A DNA stretch of 64,000 nt from Palaemon carinicauda (GCF_036898095.1 NC_090744.1:11468713-11532712); one strand, 5' to 3'. Positions 37,001 through 52,000 are shown, numbered from the stretch's first letter. The notes: generated by a model not told the origin, from the sequence alone. Program-made: numbers and translations.

Positions 37001-40000
37001 CAAAGTCGAGTGTTTGTAAGTCGGATGTTTGTAAGTCGGATGTTTGTGAGTCGAATGTCTGTAAGTCAAATGCTTGTAAGTCGAATGCTTGCAAAGTCGA
37101 GTGTTTGTAAGTCAGATGTTTGTGAGTCGAATGTCTGTAAGTCGAATGCTTGTGAAGTCGAATACTTGCAAAGTCGAGTGTTTGTAAGTCGGATGTTTGT
37201 GAGTCGAATGTCTGTAAGTCAAATGCTTGTAAGTCGAATGCTTGCGAAGTCGAGTGTTTGTAAGTCGGATGTTTGTAAGTCGGATGTTTGTAAGTCGGAT
37301 GTTTGTGAGTCGAATGTCTGTAAGTCAAATTCTTGTAAGTCGAATGCTTGCGAAGTCGAGTGTTTGTAAGTCGGATGTGTGTGAGTCGGATGTTTGTGAG
37401 TCGAATGTCTGTAAGTCAAATGCTTGTAAGTCGAATGCTTGTGAAGTCGAATGCTTGCAAAGTCGAGTGTTTGTAAGTCAGATGTTTGTAAGTCGGATGT
37501 TTGTGAGTCGAATGTCTGTAAGTCAAATGCTTGCGAAGTCGAATGCTTGCGAAGTCGAATACTTGCAAAGTCGAGTGTTTGTAAGTCGGATGTTTGTAAG
37601 TCGGATGTTTGTGAGTCGAATGTCTGTAAGTCGAATGCTTGTGAAGTCGAATGCTTGCAAAGTCGAGTGTTTGTAAGTCGGATGTTTGTAAGTCGGATGT
37701 TTGTGAGTCGAATGTCTGTAAGTCAAATACTTGTAAGTCGAATGCTTGCGAAGTCGAGTGTTTGTAAGTCGGATGTTTGTAAGTCGGATGTTTGTGAGTC
37801 GAATGTCTATAAGTCAAATACTTGTAAGTCGAATGCTTGCAAAGTCGAGTGTCTGTAAGTCGGATGTTTGTAAGTCGAATGTCTGTAAGTCAAATGCTTG
37901 TAAGTCGAATGCTTGCGAAGTCGATACTTGCAAAGTCGAGTGTTTGTAAGTCGGATGTTTGTAAGTCGAATGTCTGTAAGTCAAATGCTTGTAAGTCGAA
38001 TGCTTGCGAAGTCGAATGCTTGCAAAGTCGAGTGTTTGTAAGTCGGATGTTTGTAAGTCGGATGTTTGTGAGTCGAATGTCTGTAAGTCAAATGCTTGCG
38101 AAGTCGAATGCTTGCGAAGTCGAATACTTGCAAAGTCGAGTGTTTGTAAGTCGGATGTTTGTAAGTCGGATGTTTGTGAGTCGAATGTCTGTAAGTCAAA
38201 TGCTTGTAAGTCGAATGCTTGCAAAGTCGAGTGTTTGTAAGTCAGATGTTTGTGAGTCGAATGTCTGTAAGTCGAATGCTTGTGAAGTCGAATACTTGCA
38301 AAGTCGAGTGTTTGTAAGTCGGATGTTTGTGAGTCGAATGTCTGTAAGTCAAATGCTTGTAAGTCGAATACTTGCAAAGTCGAGTGTTTGTAAGTCGGAT
38401 GTTTGTAAGTCGGATGTTTGTGAGTCGAATGTCTGTAAGTCAAATGCTTGTAAGTCGAATGCTTACAAAGTCGAGTGTTTGTAAGTCAGATGTTTGTGAG
38501 TCGAATGTCTGTAAGTCGAATGCTTGTGAAGTCGAATACTTGCAAAGTCGAGTGTTTGTAAGTCGGATGTTTGTGAGTCGAATGTCTGTAAGTCAAATGC
38601 TTGTAAGTCGAATGCTTGCGAAGTCGAGTGTTTGTAAGTCGGATGTTTGTAAGTCGGATGTTTGTAAGTCGGATGTTTGTGAGTCGAATGTCTGTAAGTC
38701 AAATTCTTGTAAGTCGAATGCTTGCGAAGTCGAGTGTTTGTAAGTCGGATGTTTGTGAGTCGGATGTTTGTGAGTCGAATGTCTGTAGGTCAAATGCTTG
38801 TAAGTCGAATGCTTGTGAAGTCGAATGCTTGCAAAGTCGAGTGTTTGTAAGTCAGATGTTTGTAAGTCGGATGTTTGTGAGTCGAATGTCTGTAAGTCAA
38901 ATGCTTGCGAAGTCGAATGCTTGCGAAGTCGAATACTTGCAAAGTCGAGTGTTTGTAAGTCGGATGTTTGTAAGTCGGATGTTTGTGAGTCGAATGTCTG
39001 TAAGTCGAATGCTTGTGAAGTCGAATGCTTGCAAAGTCGAGTGTTTGTAAGTCGGATGTTTGTAAGTCGGATGTTTGTGAGTCGAATGTCTGTAAGTCAA
39101 ATACTTGTAAGTCGAATGCTTGCGAAGTCGAGTGTTTGTAAGTCGGATGTTTGTAAGTCGGATGTTTGTGAGTCGAATGTCTGTAAGTCAAATACTTGTA
39201 AGTCGAATGCTTGCAAAGTCGAGTGTTTGTAAGTCGGATGTTTGTAAGTCGAATGTCTGTAAGTCAAATGCTTGTAAGTCGAATGCTTGCGAAGTCGAAT
39301 ACTTGCAAAGTCGAGTGTTTGTAAGTCGGATGTTTGTAAGTCGAATGTCTGTAAGTCAAATGCTTGTAAGTCGAATGCTTGCGAAGTCGAATGCTTGCAA
39401 AGTCGAGTGTTTGTAAGTCGGATGTTTGTAAGTCGGATGTTTGTGAGTCGAATGTCTGTAAGTTAAATGCTTGTAAGTCGAATGCTTGCAAAGTCGAGTG
39501 TTTGTAAGTCGGATGTTTGTAAGTTTGATGTTTGTGAGTCGAATGTCTGTAAGTCAAATGCTTGTAAGTCGAATGCTTGCGAAGTCGAATGCTTGCAAAG
39601 TCGAGTGTTTGTAAGTCGGATGTTTGTGAGTCGAATGTCTGTAAGTCAAATTCTTGTAAGTCGAATGCTTGCGAAGTCGAGTGTTTGTAAGTCGGATGTT
39701 TGTGAGTCGGATGTTTGTGAGTCGAATGTCTGTAAGTCAAATGCTTGTAAGTCGAATGCTTGCGAAGTCGGGTGTTTGTAAGTCGAGTGTTTGTAAGTCG
39801 GATGTTTGTGAGTCGAATGTCTGTAAGTCAAACGCTTGTAAGTCGAATGCTTGCGAAGTCGAGTGTTTGTAAGTCGGTATGTTTGTAAGTCGGATGTTTG
39901 TGAGTCGAATGTCTGTAAGTCAAATTCTTGTAAGTCGAATGCTTGCGAAGTCGAGTGTTTGTAAGTCGGATGTTTGTGAGTCGGATGTTTGTGAGTCGAA

Positions 40001-43000
40001 TGTCTGTAAGTCAAATGCTTGTAAGTCGAATGCTTGCGAAGTCGAATACTTGCAAAGTCGAGTGTTTGTAAGTCGGATGTTTGTAAGTCGAATGTCTGTA
40101 AGTCAATGCTTGTAAGCTCGAATGCTTGCGAAGTCGAGTGTTTGTAAGTCGGATGTTTGTAAGTCGGATGTTTGTGAGTCGAATGTCTGTAAGTCAAATG
40201 CTTGTAAGTCGAATGCTTGCGAAGTCGAGTGTTTGTAAGTCGGATGTTTGTAAGTCGGATGTTTGTAAGTCGGATGTTTGTGAGTCGAATGTCTGTAAGT
40301 CAAATGCTTGTAAGTCGAATGCTTGCAAAGTCGAGTGTTTGTAAGTCGGATGTTTGTGAGTCGGATGTTTGTGAGTCGAATGTCTGTAAGTCAAATGCTT
40401 GTAAGTCGAATGCTTGTGAAGTCGAGTGTTTGTAAGTCCGGATGTTTGTAAGTCGGATGTTTGTAAGTCGGATGTTTGTGAGTCGAATGTCTGTAAGTCA
40501 AATTCTTGTAAGTCGAATGCTTGCGAAGTCGAGTGTTTGTAAGTCGGATGTTTGTGAGTCGGATGTTTGTGAGTCGAATGTCTGTAAGTCAAATGCTTGT
40601 AAGTCGAATGCTTGTGAAGTCGAATGCTTGCAAAGTCGAGTGTTTGTAAGTCAGATGTTTGTAAGTCGGATGTTTGTGAGTCGAATGTCTGTAAGTCAAA
40701 TGCTTGCGAAGTCGAATGCTTGCGAAGTCGAATACTTGCAAAGTCGAGTGTTTGTAAGTCGGATGTTTGTAAGTCGGATGTTTGTGAGTCGAATGTCTGT
40801 AAGTCAAATGCTTGTAAGTCGAATGCTTGCAAAGTCGAGTGTTTGTAAGTCAGATGTTTGTGAGTCGAATGTCTGGTAAGTCGAATGCTTGTGAAGTCGA
40901 ATGCTTGCAAAGTCGAGTGTTTGTAAGTCGGATGTTTGTGAGTCGAATGTCTGTAAGTCAAATGCTTGTAAGTCGAATACTTGCAAAGTCGAGTGTTTGT
41001 AAGTCGGATGTTTGTAAGTCGGATGTTTGTGAGTCGAATGTCTGTAAGTCAAATGCTTGTAAGTCGAATGCTTGCAAAGTCGAGTGTTTGTAAGTCAGAT
41101 GTTTGTGAGTCGAATGTCTGTAAGTCGAATGCTTGTGAAGTCGAATACTTGCAAAGTCGAGTGTTTGTAAGTCGGATGTTTGTGAGTCGAATGTCTGTAA
41201 GTCAAATGCTTGTAAGTCGAATGCTTGCGAAGTCGAGTGTTTGTAAGTCGGATGTTTGTAAGTCGGATGTTTGTAAGTCGGATGTTTGTGAGTCGAATGT
41301 CTGTAAGTCAAATTCTTGTAAGTCGAATGCTTGCGAAGTCGAGTGTTTGTAAGTCGGATGTTTGTGAGTCGGATGTTTGTGAGTCGAATGTCTGTAAGTC
41401 AAATGCTTGTAAGTCGAATGCTTGTGAAGTCGAATGCTTGCAAAGTCGAGTGTTTGTAAGTCAGAAGTTTGTAAGTCGGATGTTGTGAGTCGAATGTCTG
41501 TAAGTCAAATGCTTGCGAAGTCGAATGCTTGCGAAGTCGAATACTTGCAAAGTCGAGTGTTTGTAAGTCGGATGTTTGTAAGTCGGATGTTTGTGAGTCG
41601 AATGTCTGTAAGTCAAATGCTTGTAAGTCGAATGCTTGCAAAGTCGAGTGTTTGTAAGTCAGATGTTTGTGAGTCGAATGTCTGTAAGTCGAATGCTTGT
41701 GAAGTCGAATGCTTGCAAAGTCGAGTGTTTGTAAGTCGGATGTTTGTGAGTCGAATGTCTGTAAGTCAAATGCTTGTAAGTCGAATGCTTGCGAAGTCGA
41801 GTGTTTGTAAGTCGGATGTTTGTAAGTCGGATGTTTGTGAGTCGAATGTCTGTAAGTCAAATGCTTGTAAGTCGAATGCTTGCAAAGTCGAGTGTTTTGT
41901 AAGGTCAGATGTTTGTGAGTCGAATGTCTGTAAGTCGAATGCTTGTGAAGTCGAATACTTGCAAAGTCGAGTGTTTGTAAGTCGGATGTTTGTGAGTCGA
42001 ATGTCTGTAACTCAAATGCTTGTAAGTCGAATGCTTGCGAAGTCGAGTGTTTGTAAGTCGGATGTTTGTAAGTCGGATGTTTGTAAGTCGGATGTCTGTA
42101 AGTCAAATTCTTGTAAGTCGAATGCTTGCGAAGTCGAGTGTTTGTAAGTCGGATGTTTGTGAGTCGGATGTTTGTGAGTCGAATGTCTGTAAGTCAAATG
42201 CTTGTAAGTCGAATGCTTGCGAAGTCGAATACTTGCAAAGTCGAGTGTTTGTAAGTCGGATGTTTGTAAGTCGAATGTCTGTAAGTCAAATGCTTGTAAG
42301 TCGAATGCTTGCGAAGTCGAGTGTTTGTAAGTCGGATGTTTGTAAGTCGGATGTTTAGTGAGTCGAATGTCTGTAAGTCAAATGCTTGTAAGTCGAATGC
42401 TTGCGAAGTCGAGTGTTTGTAAGTCGGATGTTTGTAAGTCGGATGTTTGTAAGTCGGATGTTTGTGAGTCGAATGTCTGTAAGTCAAATGCTTGTAAGTC
42501 GAATGCTTGCAAAGTCGAGTGTTTGTAAGTCGGATGTTTGTGAGTCGGATGTTTGTGAGTCGAATGTCTGTAAGTCAAATGCTTGTAAGTCGAATGCTTG
42601 TGAAGTCGAGTGTTTGTAAGTCGGATGTTTTGTAAGTCGGATGTTTGTAAGTCGGATGTTTGTGAGTCGAATGTCTGTAAGTCAAATTCTTGTAAGTCGA
42701 ATGCTTGCGAAGTCGAGTGTTTGTAAGTCGGATGTTTGTGAGTCGGATGTTTGTGAGTCGAATGTCTGTAAGTCAAATGCTTGTAAGTCGAATGCTTGTG
42801 AAGTCGAATGCTTGCAAAGTCGAGTGTTTGTAAGTCAGATGTTTGTAAGTCGGATGTTTGTGAGTCGAATGTCTGTAAGTCAAATGCTTGCGAAGTCGAA
42901 TACTTGCAAAGACGAGTGTTTGTAAGTCGGATGTTTGTAAGTCGGATGTTTGTGAGTCGAATGTCTGTAAGTCAAATGCTTGTAAGTCGAATGCTTGCAA

Positions 43001-46000
43001 AGTCGAGTGTTTGTAAGTCAGATGTTTGTGAGTCGAATGTCTGTAAGTCGAATGCTTGTGAAGTCGAATACTTGCAAAGTCGAGTGTTTGTAAGTCGGAT
43101 GTTTGTGAGTCGAATGTCTGTAAGTCAAATGCTTGTAAGTCGAATACTTGCAAAGTCGAGTGTTTGTAAGTCGGATGTTTGTAAGTCGGATGTTTGTGAG
43201 TCGAATGTCTGTAAGTCAAATGCTTGTAAGTCGAATGCTTGCAAAGTCGAGTGTTTGTAAGTCAGATGTTTGTGAGTCGAATGTCTGTAAGTCGAATGCT
43301 TGTGAAGTCGAATACTTGCAAAGTCGAGTGTTTGTAAGTCGGATGTTTGTGAGTCGAATGTCTGTAAGTCAAATGCTTGTAAGTCGAATGCTTGCGAAGT
43401 CGAGTGTTTGTAAGTCGGATGTTTGTAAGTCGGATGTTTGTAAGTCGGATGTTTGTGAGTCGAATGTCTGTAAGTCAAATTCTTGTAAGTCGAATGCTTG
43501 CGAAGTCGAGTGTTTGTAAGTCGGATGTTTGTGAGTCGGATGTTTGTGAGTCGAATGTCTGTAAGTCAAATGCTTGTAAGTCGAATGCTTGTGAAGTCGA
43601 ATGCTTGCAAAGTCGAGTGTTTGTAAGTCAGATGTTTGTAAGTCGGATGTTTGTGAGTCGAATGTCTGTAAGTCAAATGCTTGCGAAGTCGAATGCTTGC
43701 GAAGTCGAATACTTGCAAAGTCGAGTGTTTGTAAGTCGGATGTTTGTAAGTCGGATGTTTGTGAGTCGAATGTCTGTAAGTCGAATGCTTGTGAAGTCGA
43801 ATGCTTGCAAAGTCGAGTGTTTGTAAGTCGGATGTTTGTAAGTCGGATGTTTGTGAGTCGAATGTCTGTAAGTCAAATACTTGTAAGTCGAATGCTTGCG
43901 AAGTCGAGTGTTTGTAAGTCGGATGTTTGTAAGTCGGATGTTTGTGAGTCGAATGTCTGTAAGTCAAATACTTGTAAGTCGAATGCTTGCAAAGTCGAGT
44001 GTTTGTAAGTCGGATGTTTGTAAGTCGAATGTCTGTAAGTCAAATGCTTGTAAGTCGAATGCTTGCGAAGTCGAATACTTGCAAAGTCGAGTGTTTGTAA
44101 GTCGGATGTTTGTAAGTCGAATGTCTGTAAGTCAAATGCTTGTAAGTCGAATGCTTGCGAAGTCGAATGCTTGCAAAGTCGAGTGTTTGTAAGTCGGATG
44201 TTTGTAAGTCGGATGTTTGTGAGTCGAATGTCTGTAAGTTAAATGCTTGTAAGTCGAATGCTTGCAAAGTCGAGTGTTTGTAAGTCGGATGTTTGTAAGT
44301 CGGATGTTTGTGAGTCGAATGTCTGTAAGTCAAATGCTTGTAAGTCGAATGCTTGCGAAGTCGAATGCTTGCGAAGTCGAGTGTTTGTAAGTCGGATGTT
44401 TGTGAGTCGAATGTCCTGTAAGTCAAATTCTTGTAAGTCGAATGCTTGCGAAGTCGAGTGTTTGTAAGTCGGATGTTTGTGAGTCGGATGTTTGTGAGTC
44501 GAATGTCTGTAAGTCAAATGCTTGTAAGTCGAATGCTTGCGAAGTCGGGTGTTTGTAAGTCGAGTGTTTGTAAGTCGGATGTTTGTGAGTCGAATGTCTG
44601 TAAGTCAAACGCTTGTAAGTCGAATGCTTGCGAAGTCGAGTGTTTGTAAGTCGGATGTTTGTAAGTCGGATGTTTGTGAGTCGAATGTCTGTAAGTCAAA
44701 TGCTTGTAAGTCGAATGCTTGCGAAGTCGAGTGTTTGTAAGTCGGATGTTTGTGAGTCGAATGTCTGTAAGTTAAATGCTTGTAAGTCGAATGCTTGCAA
44801 AGTCGAGTGTTTGTAAGTCGGATGTTTGTGAGTCGAATGTCTGTAAGTTAAATGCTTGTAAGTCGAATGCTTGCGAAGTCGAATACTTGCAAAGTCGAGT
44901 GTTTGTAAGTCGGATGTTTGTAAGTCGAATGTCTGTAAGTCAAATGCTTGTAAGTCGAATGCTTGCGAAGTCGGGTCTTTGTAAGTCGAGTGTTTGTAAG
45001 TCGGATGTTTGTGAGTCGAATGTCTGTAAGTCAAACGCTTGTAAGTCGAATGCTTGCGAAGTCGAGTGTTTGTAAGTCGGATGTTTGTAAGTCGGATGTT
45101 TGTAAGTCGGATGTCTGTAAGTCAAATTCTTGTAAGTCGAATGCTTGCGAAGTCGAGTGTTTGTAAGTCGGATGTTTGTGAGTCGGATGTTTGTGAGTCG
45201 AATGTCTGTAAGTCAAATGCTTGTAAGTCGAATGCTTGCGAAGTCGAATACTTGCAAAGTCGAGTGTTTGTAAGTCGGATGTTTGTAAGTCGAATGTCTG
45301 TAAGTCAAATGCTTGTAAGTCGAATGCTTGCGAAGTCGAGTGTTTGTAAGTCGGATGTTTGTAAGTCGGATGTTTGTGAGTCGAATGTCTGTAAGTCAAA
45401 TGCTTGTAAGTCGAATGCTTGCGAAGTCGAGTGTTTGTAAGTCGGATGTTTGTAAGTCGGATGTTTGTAAGTCGGATGTTTGTGAGTCGAATGTCTGTAA
45501 GTCAAATGCTTGTAAGTCGAATGCTTGCAAAGTCGAGTGTTTGTAAGTCGGATGTTTGTGAGTCGGATGTTTGTGAGTCGAATGTCTGTAAGTCAAATGC
45601 TTGTAAGTCGAATGCTTGTGAAGTCGAGTGTTTGTAAGTCGGATGTTTGTAAGTCGGATGTTTGTAAGTCGGATGTTTGTGAGTCGAATGTCTGTAAGTC
45701 AAATTCTTGTAAGTCGAATGCTTGCGAAGTCGAGTGTTTGTAAGTCGGATGTTTGTGAGTCGGATGTTTGTGAGTCGAATGTCTGTAAGTCAAATGCTTG
45801 TAAGTCGAATGCTTGTGAAGTCGAATGCTTGCAAAGTCGAGTGTTTGTAAGTCAGATGTTTGTAAGTCGGATGTTTGTGAGTCGAATGTCTGTAAGTCAA
45901 ATGCTTGCGAAGTCGAATACTTGCAAAGTCGAGTGTTTGTAGTCGGATGTTTGTAAGTCGGATGTTTTGTGAGTCGAATGTCTGTAAGTCAAATGCTTGT

Positions 46001-49000
46001 AAGTCGAATGCTTGCAAAGTCGAGTGTTTGTAAGTCAGATGTTTGTGAGTCGAATGTCTGTAAGTCGAATGCTTGTGAAGTCGAATACTTGCAAAGTCGA
46101 GTGTTTGTAAGTCGGATGTTTGTGAGTCGAATGTCTGTAAGTCAAATGCTTGTAAGTCGAATACTTGCAAAGTCGAGTGTTTGTAAGTCGGATGTTTGTA
46201 AGTCGGATGTTTGTGAGTCGAATGTCTGTAAGTCAAATGCTTGTAAGTCGAATGCTTGCAAAGTCGAGTGTTTGTAAGTCAGATGTTTGTGAGTCGAATG
46301 TCTGTAAGTCGAATGCTTGTGAAGTCGAATACTTGCAAAGTCGAGTGTTTGTAAGTCGGATGTTTGTGAGTCGAATGTCTGTAAGTCAAATGCTTGTAAG
46401 TCGAATGCTTGCGAAGTCGAGTGTTTGTAAGTCGGATGTTTGTAAGTCGGATGTTTGTAAGTCGGATGTTTGTGAGTCGAATGTCTGTAAGTCAAATTCT
46501 TGTAAGTCGAATGCTTGCGAAGTCGAGTGTTTGTAAGTCGGATGTTTGTGAGTCGGATGTTTGTGAGTCGAATGTCTGTAAGTCAAATGCTTGTAAGTCG
46601 AATGCTTGTGAAGTCGAATGCTTGCAAAGTCGAGTGTTTGTAAGTCAGATGTTTGTAAGTCGGATGTTTGTGAGTCGAATGTCTGTAAGTCAAATGCTTG
46701 CGAAGTCGAATGCTTGCGAAGTCGAATACTTGCAAAGTCGAGTGTTTGTAAGTCGGATGTTTGTAAGTCGGATGTTTGTGAGTCGAATGTCTGTAAGTCG
46801 AATGCTTGTGAAGTCGAATGCTTGCAAAGTCGAGTGTTTGTAAGTCGGATGTTTGTAAGTCGGATGTTTGTGAGTCGAATGTCTGTAAGTCAAATACTTG
46901 TAAGTCGAATGCTTGCGAAGTCGAGTGTTTGTAAGTCGGATGTTTGTAAGTCGGATGTTTGTGAGTCGAATGTCTGTAAGTCAAATACTTGTAAGTCGAA
47001 TGCTTGCAAAGTCGAGTGTTTGTAAGTCGGATGTTTGTAAGTCGAATGTCTGTAAGTCAAATGCTTGTAAGTCGAATGCTTGCGAAGTCGAATACTTGCA
47101 AAGTCGAGTGTTTGTAAGTCGGATGTTTGTAAGTCGAATGTCTGTAAGTCAAATGCTTGTAAGTCGAATGCTTGCGAAGTCGAATGCTTGCAAAGTCGAG
47201 TGTTTGTAAGTCGGATGTTTGTAAGTCGGATGTTTGTGAGTCGAATGTCTGTAAGTTAAATGCTTGTAAGTCGAATGCTTGCAAAGTCGAGTGTTTGTAA
47301 GTCGGATGTTTGTAAGTCGGATGTTTGTGAGTCGAATGTCTGTAAGTCAAATGCTTGTAAGTCGAATGCTTGCGAAGTCGAATGCTTGCAAAGTCGAGTG
47401 TTTGTAAGTCGGATGTTTGTGAGTCGAATGTCTGTAAGTCAAATTCTTGTAAGTCGAATGCTTGCGAAGTCGAGTGTTTGTAAGTCGGATGTTTGTGAGT
47501 CGGATGTTTGTGAGTCGAATGTCTGTAAGTCAAATGCTTGTAAGTCGAATGCTTGCGAAGTCGGGTGTTTGTAAGTCGAGTGTTTGTAAGTCGGATGTTT
47601 GTGAGTCGAATGTCTGTAAGTCAAACGCTTGTAAGTCGAATGCTTGCGAAGTCGAGTGTTTGTAAGTCGGATGTTTGTAAGTCGGATGTTTGTGAGTCGA
47701 ATGTCTGTAAGTCAAATGCTTGTAAGTCGAATGCTTGCGAAGTCGAGTGTTTGTAAGTCGGATGTTTGTGAGTCGAATGTCTGTAAGTTAAATGCTTGTA
47801 AGTCGAATGCTTGCAAAGTCGAGTGTTTGTAAGTCGGATGTTTGTGAGTCGAATGTCTGTAAGTTAAATGCTTGTAAGTCGAATGCTTGCGAAGTCGAAT
47901 ACTTGCAAAGTCGAGTGTTTGTAAGTCGGATGTTTGTAAGTCGAATGTCTGTAAGTCAAATGCTTGTAAGTCGAATGCTTGCGAAGTCGGGTCTTTGTAA
48001 GTCGAGTGTTTGTAAGTCGGATGTTTGTGAGTCGAATGTCTGTAAGTCAAACGCTTGTAAGTCGAATGCTTGCGAAGTCGAGTGTTTGTAAGTCGGATGT
48101 TTGTAAGTCGGATGTTTGTGAGTCGAATGTCTGTAAGTCAAATGCTTGTAAGTCGAATGCTTGCGAAGTCGAGTGTTTGTAAGTCGGATGTTTGTGAGTC
48201 GAATGTCTGTAAGTTAAATGCTTGTAAGTCGAATGCTTGCAAAGTCGAGTGTTTGTAAGTCGGATGTTTGTAAGTCGGATGTTTGTGAGTCGAATGTCTG
48301 TAAGTCAAATGCTTGTAAGTCGAATGCTTGCGAAGTCGAATGCTTGCAAAGTCGAGCGTTTGTAAGTCGGATGTTTGTGAGTCGAATGTCTGTAAGTCAA
48401 ATTCTTGTAACTCGAATGCTTGCGAAGTCGAGTGTTTGTAAGTCGGATGTTTGTGAGTCGGATGTTTGTGAGTCGAATGTCTGTAAGTCAAATGCTTGTA
48501 AGTCGAATGCTTGCGAAGTCGAGTGTTTGTAAGTCGGATGTTTGTAAGTCGGATGTTTGTGAGTCGAATGTCTGTAAGTCAAATGCTTGTAAGTCGAATG
48601 CTTGCAAAGTCGAGTGTTTGTAAGTCGGATGTTTGTAAGTCGGATGTTTGTGAGTCGAATGTCTGTAAGTTAAATGCTTGTAAGTCGAATGCTTGCAAAG
48701 TCGAGTGTTTGTAAGTCGGATGTTTGTAAGTCGGATGTTTGTGAGTCGAATGTCTGTAATTCAAATGCTTGTAAGTCGAATGCTTGCGAAGTCGAATGCT
48801 TGCAAAGTCGAGTGTTTGTAAGTCGGATGTTTGTGAGTCGAATGTCTGTAAGTCAAATTCTTGTAACTCGAATGCTTGCGAAGTCGAGTGCTTGTAAGTC
48901 GGATGTTTGTGAGTCGGATGTTTGTGAGTCGAATGTCTGTAAGTCAAATGCTTGTAAGTCGAATGCTTGCGAAGACGAGTGTTTGTAAGTCGGATGTTTG

Positions 49001-52000
49001 TAAGTCGGATGTTTGTGAGTCGAATGTCTGTAAGTCAAATGCTTGTAAGTCGAATGCTTGCAAAGTCGAGTGTTTGTAAGTCGGATGTTTGTGAGTCGAA
49101 TGTCTGTAAGTCAAACGCTTGTAAGTCGAATGCTTGCGAAGTCGAGTGTTTGTAAGTCGGATGTTTGTAAGTCGGATGTTTGTGAGTCGAATGTCTGTAA
49201 GTCAAATGCTTGTAAGTCGAATGCTTGCGAAGTCGAGTGTTTGTAAGTCGAGTGTTTGTGAGTCGAATGTCTGTAAGTCAAATGCTTGTAAGTCGAATGC
49301 TTGCGAAGTCAAATGCTTGCAAAGTCGAGTGTTTGTAAGTCGGATGTTTGTAAGTCGGATGTTTGTGAGTCGAATGTCTGTAAGTCAAATGCTTGTAAGT
49401 CGAATGCTTGCGAAGTCGAGTGTTTATAAGTCGGATGTTTGTAAGTCGGATGTTTGTGAGTCGAATGTCTGTAAGTCAAATGCTTGTAAGTCGAATGCTT
49501 GCGAAGTCGAGTGTTTGTAAGTCGGATGTTTGTAAGTCGGATGTTTGTGAGTCGAATGTCTGTAAGTTAAATGCTTGTAAGTCGAATGCTTGCAAAGTCG
49601 AGTGTTTGTAAGTCGGATGTTTGTAAGTCGGATGTTTGTGAGTCGAATGTCTGTAAGTCAAATGCTTGTAAGTCGAATGCTTGCGAAGTCGAATGCTTGC
49701 AAAGTCGAGTGTTTGTAAGTCGGATGTTTGTGAGTCGAATGTCTGTAAGTCAAATTCTTGTAACTCGAATGCTTGCGAAGTCGAGTGTTTGTAAGTCGGA
49801 TGTTTGTGAGTCGGATGTCTGTAAGTTAAATGCTTGTAAGTCGAATGCTTGCAAAGTCGAGTGTTTGTAAGTCGGATGTTTGTGAGTCGAATGTCTGTAA
49901 GTCAAATGCTTGTAAGTCGAATGCTTGCGAAGTCGAATGCTTGCAAAGTCGAGTGTTTGTAAGTCGGATGTTTGTGAGTCGAATGTCTGTAAGTCAAATT
50001 CTTGTAACTCGAATGCTTGCGAAGTCGAGTGTTTGTAAGTCGGATGTTTGTGAGTCGAATGTCTGTAAGTTAAATGCTTGTAAGTCGAATGCTTGCAAAG
50101 TCGAGTGTTTGTAAGTCGGATGTTTGTAAGTCGGATGTTTGTGAGTCGAATGTCTCTAAGTCAAATGCTTGTAAGTCGAATGCTTGCGAAGTCGAATGCT
50201 TGCAAAGTCGAGTGTTTGTAAGTCGGATGTTTGTGAGTCGAATGTCTGTAAGTCAAATTCTTGTAACTCGAATGCTTGCGAAGTCGAGTGTTTGTAAGTC
50301 GGATGTTTGTGAGTCGGATGTTTGTGAGTCGGATGTCTGTAAGTTAAATGCTTGTAAGTCGAATGCTTGCGAAGTCGAGTGTTTGTAAGTCGGATGTTTG
50401 TAAGTCGGATGTTTGTGAGTCGAATGTCTGTAAGTTAAATGCTTGTAAGTCGAATGCTTGCGAAGTCGAGTGTTTGTAAGTCGGATGTTTGTAAGTCGGA
50501 TGTTTGTGAGTCGAATGTCTGTAAGTCAAATGCTTGTAAGTCGAATGCTTGCGAAGTCGAATGCTTGCAAAGTCGAGTGTTTGTAAGTCGGATGTTTGTG
50601 AGTCGAATGTCTGTAAGTCAAATTCTTGTAACTCGAATGCTTGCGAAGTCGAGTGTTTGTAAGTCGGATGTTTGTGAGTCGGATGTCTGTAAGTTAAATG
50701 CTTGTAAGTCGAATGCTTGCAAAGTCGAGTGTTTGTAAGTCGGATGTTTGTAAGTCGGATGTTTGTGAGTCGAATGTCTGTAAGTCAAATGCTTGTAAGT
50801 CGAATGCTTGCGAAGTCGAATGCTTGCAAAGTCGAGTGTTTGTAAGTCGGATGTTTGTGAGTCGAATGTCTGTAAGTCAAATTCTTGTAACTCGAATGCT
50901 TGCGAAGTCGAGTGTTTGTAAGTCGGATGTTTGTGAGTCGAATGTCTGTAAGTTAAATGCTTGTAAGTCGAATGCTTGCAAAGTCGAGTGTTTGTAAGTC
51001 GGATGTTTGTAAGTCGGATGTTTGTGAGTCGGATGTTTGTAAGTCGGATGTTTGTAAGTCGGATGTTTGTAAGTCGGATGTTTGTAAGTCGGATGTTTGT
51101 AAGTCGGATGTTTGTAAGTCGGATGTTTGTGAGTCGGATGTTTGTGAGTCGGATGTTTGTGAGTCGGATGTTTGTGAGTCGAATGTCTGTAAGTCAAATG
51201 CTTGTAAGTCGAATGCTTGCAAAGTCGAGTGTTTGTAAGTCGGATGTTTGTAAGTCGGATGTTTGTGAGTCGGATGTTTGTAAGTCGGATGTTTGTAAGT
51301 CGGATGTTTGTAAGTCGGATGTTTGTGAGTCGGATGTTTGTAAGTCGGATGTTTGTAAGTCGGATGTTTGTAAGTCGGATGTTTGTGAGTCGAATGTCTG
51401 TAAGTCAAATGCTTGTAAGTCGAATGCTTGCGAAGTCGAATGCTTGCAAAGTCGAGTGTTTGTAAGTCGGATGTTTGTGAGTCGAATGTCTGTAAGTCAA
51501 ATTCTTGTAACTCGAATGCTTGCGAAGTCGAGTGTTTGTAAGTCGGATGTTTGTGAGTCGGATGTTTGTGAGTCGAATGTCTGTAAGTCACATGCTTGTA
51601 AGTCGAATGCTTGCGAAGTCGAGTGTTTGTAAGTCGGATGTTTGTAAGTCGGATGTTTGTGAGTCGAATGTCTGTAAGTCAAATGCTTGTAAGTCGAATG
51701 CTTGCAAAGTCGAGTGTTTGTAAGTCGGATGTTTGTAAGTTGGATGTTTGTGAGTCGAATGTCTGTAAGTTAAATGCTTGTAAGTCGAATGCTTGCAAAG
51801 TCGAGTGTTTGTAAGTCGGATGTTTGTAAGTCGGATGTTTGTGAGTCGAATGTCTGTAAGTCAAATGCTTGTAAGTCGAATGCTTGCGAAGTCGAATGCT
51901 TGCAAAGTCGAGTGTTTGTAAGTCGGATGTTTGTGAGTCGAATGTCTGTAAGTCAAATTCTTGTAACTCGAATGCTTGCGAAGTCGAGTGTTTGTAAGTC

